Source of the DNA: an uncultured SAR86 cluster bacterium
GTDB lineage: Bacteria; Pseudomonadota; Gammaproteobacteria; Magnimaribacterales; D2472
Length of the DNA: 64,000 bases
Assembly (NCBI GenBank): GCA_902511575.1
Contig: CABXFU010000008.1
Location: forward strand, 25,251 to 89,250
Direction of reading: 5' to 3'
Shown here: positions 12,034 through 22,420 of the stretch, in pieces
Numbering within the stretch: the first letter of the stretch is position 1
Layout: the number at the start of each line of letters is the position of its first letter
The notes under the pieces: model-generated
Seen by the model: only the letters and a program-made list of their open reading frames with translations
Told to the model about the DNA's origin: nothing
Databases searched by the model: none
Made by a program: the position numbers and the translations under genes

Positions 12034-12948
12034 ATGAATGCAACTGATCAATATTCAGAAGGTTTTGCTGAAAATGACGGAGTCAAAATATTTTACCGAG
12101 ACTATGGTCCCATCAATGGAGATCCGATTCTCATGGTGCATGGTTTAGGGGCTCAACTAGTGCATTGGCCTCCTCATCTTATTCATTTTTTACAATCACA
12201 TAATTTTAGACCCATTACTTATGACAACAGAGATGTTGGTTTGTCATCAAGGTTTTCAGGTACTCCATCTTTTGTGTTGGATTACATCAAATATTTTTTA
12301 AGGCTGCCTATTAAATCAGAATATACCATCGACGATATGGCAGATGATGGAATAAAACTTCTTGAAACATTAAACATTGAGCAAGCTCATATTCTCGGAA
12401 CTTCCATGGGCGGAATGATTGCTCAGATAATCAGTGCTCAATATCCTAAAAAAGTTAAATCATTCACTCTAATCGCCTCAACAGCTTCAACTCCTAGCCC
12501 ATTCAATGCCCCATCAAGACCAGTGCGGAAACTTATGATGGAAAGATCGAAAAACCCAAACGCATCAGCAGAGGATGTAATTAAGAGGGAAATAAAAATT
12601 GTCTCCCTGATTGGCATGAAGGGTCGGGTTGTTGATACTCCAGAATTTAGAGAAGAAACAATTAAAAACTTAAATCGTGCCCAAGATGGTTCTGGGTATG
12701 CAAGACAACTTTTATCAATATTAGCTTCAAAAGATAGGTTGAAAAAAATTCAGAAGATCAAAGCATCGACATTAATTATTCATGGCAAGCAAGACCCCAT
12801 GATTCAAATAAGGAATGCTTTTAAAATGCATAAGTTAATACCACACAGTAAGTTAAAAATTATTGAAGAAATGAGGCATTTGATAGAGCCAGAGATTCTT
12901 CTTCAGTTCGAGGAAGATCTACTAGAGCACTTGCGGCTTGCCTCTTAA
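12034..12948 (+). CDS. Alpha/beta hydrolase
   Basis: 304 aa; GTSMGGMIAQ nucleophile elbow, MVHGLGAQ oxyanion motif, C-terminal H. Confidence 0.88.
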   Translation: MNATDQYSEGFAENDGVKIFYRDYGPINGDPILMVHGLGAQLVHWPPHLIHFLQSHNFRPITYDNRDVGLSSRFSGTPSFVLDYIKYFLRLPIKSEYTIDDMADDGIKLLETLNIEQAHILGTSMGGMIAQIISAQYPKKVKSFTLIASTASTPSPFNAPSRPVRKLMMERSKNPNASAEDVIKREIKIVSLIGMKGRVVDTPEFREETIKNLNRAQDGSGYARQLLSILASKDRLKKIQKIKASTLIIHGKQDPMIQIRNAFKMHKLIPHSKLKIIEEMRHLIEPEILLQFEEDLLEHLRLAS

Positions 12949-13368
12949 TTAACCTTGAATGCTTAAAAGCTCCTCTTTGCTAATGAGCAACATTTCACCA
13001 ATTTGCATAAAAAGAGAATTTTCATATTGATCTACATGATCATCAGATAAAATTACATCCCAAATATTAGATAGGATTTCTATTTTCATTCTTTTGGTGC
13101 AATTACTATTAATGATATTAATAAAAGGATTGAATGACTCTTTGTGACTCGTCCACTCTTTCAACTCTTCAAATGCTTCAGAAAAATTTCCATTAGGATA
13201 TAAATCTAAGTAGAAATTTTTAATTTCATCTATTTCAATCTCATCTATTTTTCCATCCATGCGAGCAATTTCAATCATTAAACATAAAACAGCAGACACA
13301 TGTGGCGGCATATCTTCTGCACTTCCTGAAATATCAGCAAATAATTTTTTCTTAAAAATAGACAACAT
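12949..13368 (-). CDS. TerB-like (tellurite resistance TerB family) protein
   Basis: 139 aa; VLCLMIEIARMDGKIDEIEIDEI typical of TerB-like helical proteins. Confidence 0.7.
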   Translation of the reverse strand: MLSIFKKKLFADISGSAEDMPPHVSAVLCLMIEIARMDGKIDEIEIDEIKNFYLDLYPNGNFSEAFEELKEWTSHKESFNPFINIINSNCTKRMKIEILSNIWDVILSDDHVDQYENSLFMQIGEMLLISKEELLSIQG

Positions 13369-13456
13369 AATGAGATAAGTAATTTAAAAAATAACTATAG
13401 CAAGATTTTTATAAATTTAGCTAGAGCCTATACCTTGTAATTGTTTGATGTGCATA

Positions 13457-15196
13457 TCATAGAGATAATTCATTGTGGGGGAATAACTCCCCTTTTAAAA
13501 CTGTGCCCAGTATTTCAATATTTTTGATCTTATGATTTGAAATTGTTAAGGGGTTTTTATCAAGAATAGTAAAATTTGCATATTTGCCAGCTTCTATTGA
13601 CCCATATAATTTCTCCAATCTTAAAACATAGGCTGCATTTATTGTTACAGCCTTCAACGCTTCAATTTTACTAATTCGTTGTTGAGGTCCAGCTACTTTG
13701 CCTGCAAAATTATCTCTATTTACAGCAGCATGCATCAGCATCAATGGGGAAGCTGGTGCCATGGGCATATCAGAATGAAGAGCAACTTTAATGCCCTCTT
13801 CTATTGCATCACCCAACCTAACCATTTCCTGAGAACGCTCATAGCCGACTCCTTTTCTGCTGTATAGATCTGAAAGGGCTGTTACATAATATGGATTTGC
13901 GCTGACCGCTACTCCTAATTCTTTCATTTTTTTTAATTGATCTTTTGCTGAATATCCAAAATGAACAACAGTGGTTCGATGATCAACCCTTGGATTATCT
14001 GCTAGATTTTTCTCTAAAGTAAAAAGCAATCTATCTAACGCTGCATCTCCATTTTGATGGATGTGAATTTGATAGCCATCATCCCAGAAAATCTTAAAAA
14101 GATTTTCAAAAGTTTCTAGATTCATAAGCCATGAGCCCTGATGATTATCTAAATAACCATCCCTCATTACCATATTTTGTGAGTACATCGCGCCATCAGC
14201 AAATAACTTGATATGCTTAGATAGATAATTTAACTTTCCTGCACCCCATCTTGTTTGTTCTTTTGCGGCATCCAAGACTTCATGAGATTGAAATTGCTCT
14301 GCTAAATTTAATGCACTTGGAAAAAAATATGATTCAAAAGGTGAATCTATATTTCCAAAGATCAAGTTCTTTGCTGCTTGAAGATCTTTGTTATACATCG
14401 AGCCAGGATTCCCAATTACCGTAATGCCATTACTGTGTAAATATTCTTTAGTTTTTTGAAGACCTTGTATTAATTTTGTGGGCGCTGCTAATACCCGCAT
14501 TAACTTAGGTAAAACAATAATTGCTCCACGCTCAGAGAAATGTCCATCATCAAAGTTAGCTAAATGCGTATCCTCTCCAAGATTGTCAAATGCATTTTCA
14601 TTAATGCCTAATAAATCCATGGCAGGTGTATTTAAAATAAATTCATGGAAAGATCTATGGATAATAATTATGGGTCTTATTGAGGAAATTTTATCCAAGT
14701 CATGTCTTGTTAATTTTCCATGGAAATAATGATGAAATCCCCAAGATATTAAAGATTGATTTACGGGATGATTCTTCTCAATTTTAGATAAATTCAACAA
14801 ATAACTAGATCTATCGCGAACGCCTATTGATTTTTTTGAAGGCAACTGCCAATCCTCAATAGCTAAAATCTCAGAATTCATTGTTACGGCAGCTAAAAAT
14901 GGATGGATGTGATGCTCTATAAAACCCGGAACTATAATTGCATTTTCATAATCAGAAATTAATGTTGCATCTGGATAAATTGTGGTGATCTCCTCTTTGG
15001 AACCTACTTTGATAATTTTGGATCCTTGGGTCGCAACAGCCTCAACAGAATCATTGTTATGATTGAGAGTAAGGATATCTTTTGCAATGAATATTTTTAT
15101 AGCACTGCTTTCTTCTGCAATGATTGCTATTGAGAAAAGAAAAAAAGTTATGATGAAAAAAATCTTATTTAATATCAACTCTCTTAGAAATATCAT
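13457..15196 (-). CDS. Exported amidohydrolase family protein (YtcJ-like)
   Basis: Called ORF extends to 15424, but signal-peptide-like start MIFLRELILNKIFFIITFFLFSIAIIAEES maps to ATG at 15196; GFIEHHIHPF metal motif, HIHQNGDAALDRLL. Confidence 0.83.
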   Translation of the reverse strand: MIFLRELILNKIFFIITFFLFSIAIIAEESSAIKIFIAKDILTLNHNNDSVEAVATQGSKIIKVGSKEEITTIYPDATLISDYENAIIVPGFIEHHIHPFLAAVTMNSEILAIEDWQLPSKKSIGVRDRSSYLLNLSKIEKNHPVNQSLISWGFHHYFHGKLTRHDLDKISSIRPIIIIHRSFHEFILNTPAMDLLGINENAFDNLGEDTHLANFDDGHFSERGAIIVLPKLMRVLAAPTKLIQGLQKTKEYLHSNGITVIGNPGSMYNKDLQAAKNLIFGNIDSPFESYFFPSALNLAEQFQSHEVLDAAKEQTRWGAGKLNYLSKHIKLFADGAMYSQNMVMRDGYLDNHQGSWLMNLETFENLFKIFWDDGYQIHIHQNGDAALDRLLFTLEKNLADNPRVDHRTTVVHFGYSAKDQLKKMKELGVAVSANPYYVTALSDLYSRKGVGYERSQEMVRLGDAIEEGIKVALHSDMPMAPASPLMLMHAAVNRDNFAGKVAGPQQRISKIEALKAVTINAAYVLRLEKLYGSIEAGKYANFTILDKNPLTISNHKIKNIEILGTVLKGELFPHNELSL

Positions 15197-15206
15197 GAGG
15201 AAGTCA

Positions 15207-16070
15207 TTAGTCCCATATACGCATAAGGCCTTCTTGAGCGGTTGATGCCACGAGTTTTCCTGATTTTGTATAAATTGATCCTCGAGAGAAGCCTCTGGCG
15301 TTCTGGGATATCGGACTGTGCATATGGTGCAAAATCCAATTATTAAAATTAACTTTTCCATGAAACCACATAACATGATCCAAGCTTGCACTTTGAAATT
15401 TCTTAGACATAAAATTAACCTCATGAGGATTTACTGCTGCTCCAAGCAGACCCATATCAGAAACATACAATAGCAATGCTTGATGGATCCTTTCATCAGT
15501 TGGCAATCTTCCGGTAGGTTTCATCCATGTGCTTCTGTAAGGAGGAAGTTTTTCTGCTTTAAGCAAATCAACAGGTTCAACCTGTCTTGTTTCAATCTCC
15601 CTCTCCCTAAGCCACATTGGTAAATAGTCTTTAGGTATTTTTGATTGAAGATCTTTTCTAAGCTCTAAGTCGCTTTTTAAATTTTCTGGGCCCTGAATTT
15701 TAGGCATTTTTATTTGATGAGTAAGGCCTTTTTCTCTTTTTTGAAATGAGATAGAGCAACTGAAAATTGCTTCCCCATTTTGGATCGCATTAACCCTTCT
15801 AGTGGTAAAGCTTTTACCATCTCGAATTCGGTCTACTTCAAATATAATGTTTTGTTTAAAGTCACCCGGTCGAAGGAAATAAGAATGAAAAGAATGGACC
15901 ATTCTTCCCTTCTCTACTGTTTGATAGCCTGCAATTAAGCATTGAGCCATAATTTGACCGCCAAAAATTCTTTGGAAGCCAACACTTTGACCCGTCCAAG
16001 AATACAGATCTCTATCAATTCTAGTGAGGTTAAATAACTCAAGGGTATTTTTTAGCGCTTTGCTCATCAA
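15207..16070 (-). CDS. tesB: Acyl-CoA thioesterase II
   Basis: 287 aa; VFGGQIMAQCL-like, HSFHSYFLRPGD, GSIYTKSGKLVASTAQEGLMR. Confidence 0.92.
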   Translation of the reverse strand: MMSKALKNTLELFNLTRIDRDLYSWTGQSVGFQRIFGGQIMAQCLIAGYQTVEKGRMVHSFHSYFLRPGDFKQNIIFEVDRIRDGKSFTTRRVNAIQNGEAIFSCSISFQKREKGLTHQIKMPKIQGPENLKSDLELRKDLQSKIPKDYLPMWLREREIETRQVEPVDLLKAEKLPPYRSTWMKPTGRLPTDERIHQALLLYVSDMGLLGAAVNPHEVNFMSKKFQSASLDHVMWFHGKVNFNNWILHHMHSPISQNARGFSRGSIYTKSGKLVASTAQEGLMRIWD

Positions 16071-16183
16071 TATATGGGTGAATTAAATTAAAATTTATCT
16101 TACATTGATTCAATAAAAACTAGAACTTTATCTTCTCAAAAGTTAGCATAGACCTTCCTAGAAATAAAAAGATATTTTAAATT

Positions 16184-17164
16184 ATGGATTCTGAAAGAAT
16201 AAGCCTCCCAGATAGGCCTGATCAAACATTCAATGTAAATAAAACCTTTGGGATTAACTGTGATCTTGAAGTTCATGGTTTTAAAGAAAAGACTCAATGG
16301 GTTCCTGAAATTGATGAAACATATATCTTTGATAAAGATACTACCTTAGCAATTTTAGCTGGGTTTGAGCATGATCGAAGGGTGATGATTCAGGGATATC
16401 ATGGAACAGGCAAATCCACACATATTGAACAAGTTGCTGCAAGGCTGAATTGGCCATGCGTGCGAATCAATCTTGATAGCCATATAAGCAGAATTGACTT
16501 GCTTGGGAAAGATGCAATTGTTTTAAAAGATGAAAAACAGATCACTGAGTTTAAAGAAGGTATTCTGCCGTGGTCAATTCAAAATCCGGTTGCGATAGTT
16601 TTTGATGAATATGATGCGGGCAGACCTGATGTAATGTTTGTTATTCAAAGAATACTAGAAGTAGATGGAAAATTAACATTGCTTGATCAAAATCAAGTAA
16701 TAACTCCGCATAATAGTTTTAGGCTATTTGCTACCACTAATACTGTTGGAATGGGAGATGTGACTGGTCTCTATCACGGAACTCAGCAAATTAATCAAGG
16801 CCAGATGGATCGATGGCACATACTCTCAACACTTAATTATCTTGAGCGCTCTCATGAGCTGAGTGTTGTCACCGGAAAAGTACCTCAACTAAAATCTGCA
16901 AAAGATAAAGCTCTAATAAAAAGCATGATTCAGCTAGCAGATCTAACCAGGCAAGGTTTTATTAACGAAGATATTTCAACACTTATGTCGCCAAGAACAG
17001 TTATAACTTGGGCACAAAACTACATTATCTTCAATGACATCCAGCATTCATTCAGATTAACATTTCTGAATAAGTGCGATGAAGCTGAGAAGCCAATTGT
17101 GGCTGAGTATTTTCAAAGATGTTTTGGAGAAGATCTATTAGAAAGTCATAATCCTGAATCATAG
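16184..17164 (+). CDS. cobS: CobS-like AAA+ ATPase (annotated as cobaltochelatase subunit CobS)
   Basis: 326 aa; GYHGTGKSTHIEQVAARLNWPCVRINLDSHISRIDLLGKDA, Walker B VFDEYDAG. Confidence 0.92.
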   Translation: MDSERISLPDRPDQTFNVNKTFGINCDLEVHGFKEKTQWVPEIDETYIFDKDTTLAILAGFEHDRRVMIQGYHGTGKSTHIEQVAARLNWPCVRINLDSHISRIDLLGKDAIVLKDEKQITEFKEGILPWSIQNPVAIVFDEYDAGRPDVMFVIQRILEVDGKLTLLDQNQVITPHNSFRLFATTNTVGMGDVTGLYHGTQQINQGQMDRWHILSTLNYLERSHELSVVTGKVPQLKSAKDKALIKSMIQLADLTRQGFINEDISTLMSPRTVITWAQNYIIFNDIQHSFRLTFLNKCDEAEKPIVAEYFQRCFGEDLLESHNPES

Positions 17165-17167
17165 TTA

Positions 17168-18937
17168 ATGAGTTGGGTTAAGAATCGAGAAGAGTTTAAG
17201 CAAGCTGCTCTTTCAACTGCAAAAGCAATATCAAAAAATCATGACTTAGAAAGTACCTCGCAGGCTTCAAGTCGTCCGCCATCTTCATCACAAATTTCCT
17301 TGCATTACCCACCCAGATCATCTTCTCAAATCGACATGTGGAGAGGCGAATGCGATTTCCAAACATTTTGGCATACCTTCCACAAAGAAAATCCATCTTT
17401 GAAGATGCCAAAGATTGCAAGAGATTTCTTTGCTGAGCTTGAGCTCTCTCGGGTTGAGATGGTTGGGGGTGAAAAATATCCTGGTGCTAGAATTAACGTA
17501 AATGCTTATTTAAATACTCAAGCAAAAAAAGGATTAGATAGTAAGGTGCCTCCATTTAATCCGTTGGCTGCAAATCTTTGGTTAAAACAACTCAATGGGG
17601 AAACGTTACAAGAAGACAGCAAAAATACTGTCAATGCTTTTCTCTCATCTATCCCCCTTAACATTGATGATATCGGCAAACAATTAATTGAAGCTCAAAA
17701 CTCTCAAGAAGATTTTCAATCTATTGCCATAGATTTAATGAGAGACTTAGATTTGATGCATGAATCAGAAACAACAGGCGATCAAGAATCGCTTGAAGAT
17801 GATCCTGTACCAGAAGAGCCTCAAGATTCTGGTGAGCAACAACAAGACATTGAGCAAGATTCTCAAGAACAAACGATGGAATCCAAGGCAGAAGGAGAAG
17901 CCACAGAAGAGACTGAAATGCTTGAGGAGGCTCAGGCACCCATTGATTCAATGTCTATTGATGAAGAGATAGACCTTACAAGAAATTTTAATGAAGACTT
18001 GGACCATACTTCTTATGAAGACTATAAAATTTTTACCAATCAGTTCGATGAAGTTATAAATGCAATTGAATTAGCAACTCCTGAAGAGTCTCAAAGATTA
18101 AGGTTGCAACTAGATCAATTAATTGCTCCTCATCAAACAACAATTGGGAAATTGGCTAATAGATTGCAAAGGCTGCTGCAGGCTCAGCAAAATAGAAGCT
18201 GGAACTATAATCTTGAAGAGGGTTTACTAGACACAGCTCAGTTACATAGAGTGATTACTCGACCAGGAGACCCATTGAGCTTTAAGCAAGAAAGTGAGAG
18301 TAAATTTAAAGATACAGTTGTCTCTTTATTGATCGATAGCTCGGGCTCTATGAGGGGTCGATCTATGACTTTAGCAGCAATCTGTGGGGACATTATTGGA
18401 AGCACTCTTGAGAGATGTTATGTAAAAACAGAATTGTTAGGATTTACAACAAAACACTGGAAGGGAGGCGATTCAAGAAAATCATGGGTTAATCAAGGCA
18501 GTCCTTCAAATCCAGGACGATTAAATGATTTACGACATATAATTTTTAAGTCTGCAGATGATAACTTTAGAAAGGCTAGGAAGAGTTTTGGAATAATGTT
18601 GCGAGAGGGATTGTTAAAAGAAAATGTCGATGGCGAAGCTTTGGCCTGGGCGCATCAAAGATTAAGTAAACGTAACGAAGAAAGAAAGATACTTATAGTT
18701 ATCTCAGATGGAGCTCCGGTAGATGACAGCACCCTTTCAACAAATCATAGTAATTTTTTAGATAATCACTTGCGTCAAATCATCAATACAATTGAAACTC
18801 AAAGCAATGTAGAGCTTCTGGCAATTGGCATTGGGCATGATGTAACAAAATATTATTCTAAATCGATTACCATAAATAGAGCTGAAGAATTAGCAGAAGC
18901 ATTACTCGATAAGCTAACTGAACTTTTCAATGGTTAA
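17168..18937 (+). CDS. cobT: CobT-like VWA-domain protein (annotated as cobaltochelatase subunit CobT)
   Basis: 589 aa; acidic linker and MIDAS-type [14 protein letters not shown]; immediately follows cobS. Confidence 0.92.
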   Translation: MSWVKNREEFKQAALSTAKAISKNHDLESTSQASSRPPSSSQISLHYPPRSSSQIDMWRGECDFQTFWHTFHKENPSLKMPKIARDFFAELELSRVEMVGGEKYPGARINVNAYLNTQAKKGLDSKVPPFNPLAANLWLKQLNGETLQEDSKNTVNAFLSSIPLNIDDIGKQLIEAQNSQEDFQSIAIDLMRDLDLMHESETTGDQESLEDDPVPEEPQDSGEQQQDIEQDSQEQTMESKAEGEATEETEMLEEAQAPIDSMSIDEEIDLTRNFNEDLDHTSYEDYKIFTNQFDEVINAIELATPEESQRLRLQLDQLIAPHQTTIGKLANRLQRLLQAQQNRSWNYNLEEGLLDTAQLHRVITRPGDPLSFKQESESKFKDTVVSLLIDSSGSMRGRSMTLAAICGDIIGSTLERCYVKTELLGFTTKHWKGGDSRKSWVNQGSPSNPGRLNDLRHIIFKSADDNFRKARKSFGIMLREGLLKENVDGEALAWAHQRLSKRNEERKILIVISDGAPVDDSTLSTNHSNFLDNHLRQIINTIETQSNVELLAIGIGHDVTKYYSKSITINRAEELAEALLDKLTELFNG

Positions 18938-18957
18938 AAAAAGGAATATAATTGATA

Positions 18958-18976
18958 ATGTTTACACTGTAAACAT
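18958..18976. promoter_or_regulatory. Perfect palindrome, candidate operator
   Basis: ATGTTTAC-ACT-GTAAACAT, 8-bp arms, 22 bp upstream of the 18998 start; directly downstream of a TTGATA -35-like hexamer. Confidence 0.65.
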
Positions 18977-18997
18977 AAAAAATTTATAGAGGGGAAT

Positions 18998-20119
18998 ATG
19001 AAAATTACTAAAGCAGACGGCCCACCAAAAGAGATTCTGACTTTTGATACTTTAGCTGTTGATAATGAGTTAAACCTTTCGCCTGCTCAGGTAGAGGATG
19101 TTGCTGAAATATTTAATACGCCATTAACTGGAGCGTATAACTGGGATTACACAGTCGCGGATAACAGAATTAAGAAGCTTTATGAGCTTGGAAAAGAATT
19201 AAACTGGAATGGTTCAATAGATCTAAATTGGGATTACACTCATCCCGCTGATGAAAGGCTTGTTGAGGCTGATGAGCAGCTTCCTCATGAGACTCTTGAA
19301 GCTTATGAAAACTTAACTGAAAAAGAGAAGATTGAATTTGATCGTCATGATACTGCTGAATTATTAAGCCAGTTCCTTCATGGAGAGCAGGGAGCGCTCC
19401 TTGTAGCATCTCAACTAACTTCATGTGCGCCTACTTATAATGCAAAGCTTTATGCTGCGTCACAAACTTTTGATGAAGCAAGGCATGTTGAAGTATTCAA
19501 CAGATATTTGCAGGAAAAAATAGGCATGCACTACCCCATCAATAAAAACTTAAAATTATTGTTAGATAAAATTCTTACCGACGAAAGATGGGATCTCAAA
19601 TTCATTGGCATGCAAATCGTTATAGAAGGGCTAGCTCTTGCAGCCTTTCAGATGTTAAAGGGGCTATCCAAAGATCCTCTTTTAACTCAACTCCTACATT
19701 ATGTAATACGTGATGAAGCAAGGCATGTTACTTTCGGAATTAATTATCTAGAAGACTTTATAAAGACTTTAAGTCCTGAAGAGATTGAAGACAGAGCAGA
19801 ATTTGCTTATGAAGCATGTGTTATTTCAAGAGAGAGGCTCATCAATACAACAGCAATGCAAAAATACCTAAAAATGTCTGAGGATGAAGCAAGAGAATTT
19901 GCCTTATCTACTTCAGCTAACACGACTTTTAGAAATTTCTTGTTCTCAAGAATTATGCCAAACCTTTCAAGAATTGGTCTACTTACAGATAAAGTGAGAC
20001 CAAAATTTGAAGCATTGGGATTGCTCGAGTATGAAAATGCTCCAGATGATTTTGAATGTGATTGGGATGAACTTGAAAAACCTCTAGAAAAATTTGGTGA
20101 AATTCCTCAAGCTATCTAA
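18998..20119 (+). CDS. Ferritin-like di-iron protein (R2/AurF-like fold)
   Basis: 373 aa; two DEARH motifs (FDEARHVEVF; RDEARHVTFG) plus helix glutamates EQGALLVAS and IVIEGLALAAF, the ferritin-like E...ExxH pattern. Confidence 0.82.
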   Translation: MKITKADGPPKEILTFDTLAVDNELNLSPAQVEDVAEIFNTPLTGAYNWDYTVADNRIKKLYELGKELNWNGSIDLNWDYTHPADERLVEADEQLPHETLEAYENLTEKEKIEFDRHDTAELLSQFLHGEQGALLVASQLTSCAPTYNAKLYAASQTFDEARHVEVFNRYLQEKIGMHYPINKNLKLLLDKILTDERWDLKFIGMQIVIEGLALAAFQMLKGLSKDPLLTQLLHYVIRDEARHVTFGINYLEDFIKTLSPEEIEDRAEFAYEACVISRERLINTTAMQKYLKMSEDEAREFALSTSANTTFRNFLFSRIMPNLSRIGLLTDKVRPKFEALGLLEYENAPDDFECDWDELEKPLEKFGEIPQAI

Positions 20120-21332
20120 TCAATTCATTGTTGGGTTACTCTTTTTTAGTGGCTCGCTCTATTCTGCTGTTCAGATTGTTCAACCATCTGAGAATGCCTA
20201 TGAAGATATTCAAGAAGCTCTTATATTAGCCGAGCCTGGCGACGTTATTAGACTCACAGCAGGAATATATAATCTGCAAGATTCTCTTTCCCTCGATGTT
20301 GAAGGAGTCCAGATTGAGGGCGAAGGAATGAATCAAACGATTCTGAGCTTTGCTGGTCAGCAAAGTGGAGCCCAAGGACTAAGTGTTACTTCGGATAATG
20401 TAACCCTCCAAGATTTCTCTGTTCAAAACGCCAAAGGTGATGCAATTAAGGTAAAAGGCGTAACTAATATTAAATTTTTAAGGGTGAAAACAGAATGGAC
20501 AAATGGACCCAATCCACAAAATGGAGCCTACGGTTTATATCCTGTTGAATCAACAAATGTATTAATTGATGGTTGTGTGGCAATTGGCGCATCAGATGCG
20601 GGGATCTATGTGGGACAATCTCAAAACATTATCGTTAGGAATAGTAGAGCAGAATTTAATGTTGCTGGCATTGAAATTGAAAACTCATACTATGCAGATG
20701 TTCATAACAATATTGCCACAAACAATACTGGGGGCATTTTAGTTTTTGACCTACCAGGACTTCCTCAGCAAGGAGGGCATCATGTGAGAGTATTCAATAA
20801 TCGCTCGATTGGAAATAATACTGATAACTTTGCACCAGAAGGAAATATTGTAGGTGAGGTTCCAAGAGGCACAGGAATTATCATTCAAGCTAATTCGAAT
20901 GTAGAAATTTTTGATAACGAAATTGGGGATAATGATACGGTTAACATTGCAGTAGTAACCTACGGAAATGAAACTGATGATAACACTTACTACCCTCATC
21001 CTAAATCTATTCAAATTCATGGAAATAAGTTTGGTCCAACCGGTTACAATCCCGACACAAGCAAGGGAGAGTTAGCTCAAATACTTTTTGATCTTTCAGG
21101 GGGAAACATGCCAGATATCTTTTGGGATGGCTTACTGCCAATATCTCAACTTATTTTTGGACAACCTGATCATGAAAAAATGATTATCAGCAATAATGGA
21201 GATGCTTCATTACTTGCAATTAAGCCTATTGGTTACATGGTTCCTTTCTTAGAGCCTGCAATACTGGATATTAATGAATTTGACGGAAAAATCTCGCCGC
21301 TTGCAAAAGTTGAGTTTGATGAAAATTTTTAA
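20094..21332 (+). CDS. Secreted right-handed parallel beta-helix protein
   Basis: 412 aa; TTG start, signal-peptide-like N-terminus (IVGLLFFSGSLYSA), repeated N-I-V-rich beta-helix rungs; overlaps upstream CDS by 26 bp. Confidence 0.85.
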   Translation: MVKFLKLSNQFIVGLLFFSGSLYSAVQIVQPSENAYEDIQEALILAEPGDVIRLTAGIYNLQDSLSLDVEGVQIEGEGMNQTILSFAGQQSGAQGLSVTSDNVTLQDFSVQNAKGDAIKVKGVTNIKFLRVKTEWTNGPNPQNGAYGLYPVESTNVLIDGCVAIGASDAGIYVGQSQNIIVRNSRAEFNVAGIEIENSYYADVHNNIATNNTGGILVFDLPGLPQQGGHHVRVFNNRSIGNNTDNFAPEGNIVGEVPRGTGIIIQANSNVEIFDNEIGDNDTVNIAVVTYGNETDDNTYYPHPKSIQIHGNKFGPTGYNPDTSKGELAQILFDLSGGNMPDIFWDGLLPISQLIFGQPDHEKMIISNNGDASLLAIKPIGYMVPFLEPAILDINEFDGKISPLAKVEFDENF

Positions 21333-22356
21333 ACGATCTTTTTCATTATTTTTTTTTATTGTCTGTTTTTCATCTCAAACAGAAGGTGCTATTGAAATAG
21401 ATTTAAACAGCTTATCTAAAACACCAAAATTCTTGTCTGAATTTGGTTTCTTTGAAGATATGAAAAATCAGACTCCAGCTGTCAATGTGCACCCCTACTC
21501 TCTGGTTAGCCCTTTATTCTCTGATCAAACAGATAAGCTTCGTTTTGTATATGTTCCCGAGGGAGAAAAATTGAGCTATGTAAAAAATAAAGTTTTTATT
21601 TTTCCTGTTGGGTCTACTCTAATAAAAACCTTCGCCTACCTAAATAAGAATGGTCCCTTGGAACAACAATTACTTGAAACTCGCTTATTGATAAATACAA
21701 ATGATGGCTGGAAGGCAATAAGCTATGTCTGGAATGAGGAACAAAACGATGCTAAGAGAGCCATAGCAGGAGCCACTATACCAACTTCTTTTGTAAACTC
21801 TCAAGGAGACCTAGTAGCTGTTCGTTATCGAGCACCCAATCAGAATCAATGCAAGGAATGTCATCAAGTCAATAAAGTTATGACACCTATTGGTCCCAAA
21901 GCTAGAAATATGGATAAGAATTTGATCTATCAATCAGGCGAAATGAATCAATTACTTTATTGGGCAGCATTAGGATGGATTGATCAGAAGCTCGACTCAC
22001 ATCCAATTGCAAGTTACACAGATGTCAATGCATCTTTGGATGATCGAGCAAGAGCTTATCTTGATATTAATTGTGGACATTGTCATATTCCTGGTGGATC
22101 TGCAGACACTACAGGATTATATTTAAATCTAATTGAAGAAAATCAAGAGAAGCTAGGCATATTTAAAAAGCCGGTAGCAGCAGGTCGTGCAAGTGGTAAT
22201 TTAAAATACTCTGTTGTCCCTGGTCACCCAGATGATTCAATCATGCTTTTTAGAATGAAATCGTTGGATCCAGGTATCATGATGCCAGAATCAGGTCGAG
22301 CTCTAGCTGACGATGCTGGAATTAAACTTATTAAAGACTGGATAGACAAACTCTAG
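21319..22356 (+). CDS. Exported diheme c-type cytochrome (SO2930/HNE_0200-like)
   Basis: Start refined to MKIFKRSFSLFFFIVCFSSQTEG at 21319; two CxxCH motifs (CKECH, CGHCH); overlaps upstream CDS by 14 bp. Confidence 0.87.
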   Translation: MKIFKRSFSLFFFIVCFSSQTEGAIEIDLNSLSKTPKFLSEFGFFEDMKNQTPAVNVHPYSLVSPLFSDQTDKLRFVYVPEGEKLSYVKNKVFIFPVGSTLIKTFAYLNKNGPLEQQLLETRLLINTNDGWKAISYVWNEEQNDAKRAIAGATIPTSFVNSQGDLVAVRYRAPNQNQCKECHQVNKVMTPIGPKARNMDKNLIYQSGEMNQLLYWAALGWIDQKLDSHPIASYTDVNASLDDRARAYLDINCGHCHIPGGSADTTGLYLNLIEENQEKLGIFKKPVAAGRASGNLKYSVVPGHPDDSIMLFRMKSLDPGIMMPESGRALADDAGIKLIKDWIDKL

Positions 22357-22374
22357 CCTTTAAATTTGTCTATC
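22341..22374 (+). terminator. Stem-loop at the end of the diheme cytochrome gene
   Basis: gatagacaaa (22341-22350) / tttgtctatc (22365-22374) perfect 10-bp inverted repeat spanning the stop codon; no clear U-tract. Confidence 0.45.
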
Positions 22375-22420
22375 TGGCCATAATTAATTCATAATAACCC
22401 TTTAAATTGGAGATTTTTGC

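Noticed and set aside
15197-15424. N-terminal 76 codons of the 655-aa amidohydrolase ORF call
   Set aside because: Overlaps the tesB coding end in another frame; the signal peptide begins at the Met at 15196.
16184-18937. CobST read as part of a full cobalamin biosynthesis cluster
   Set aside because: No other cob/cbi genes and no CobN are present in the window.
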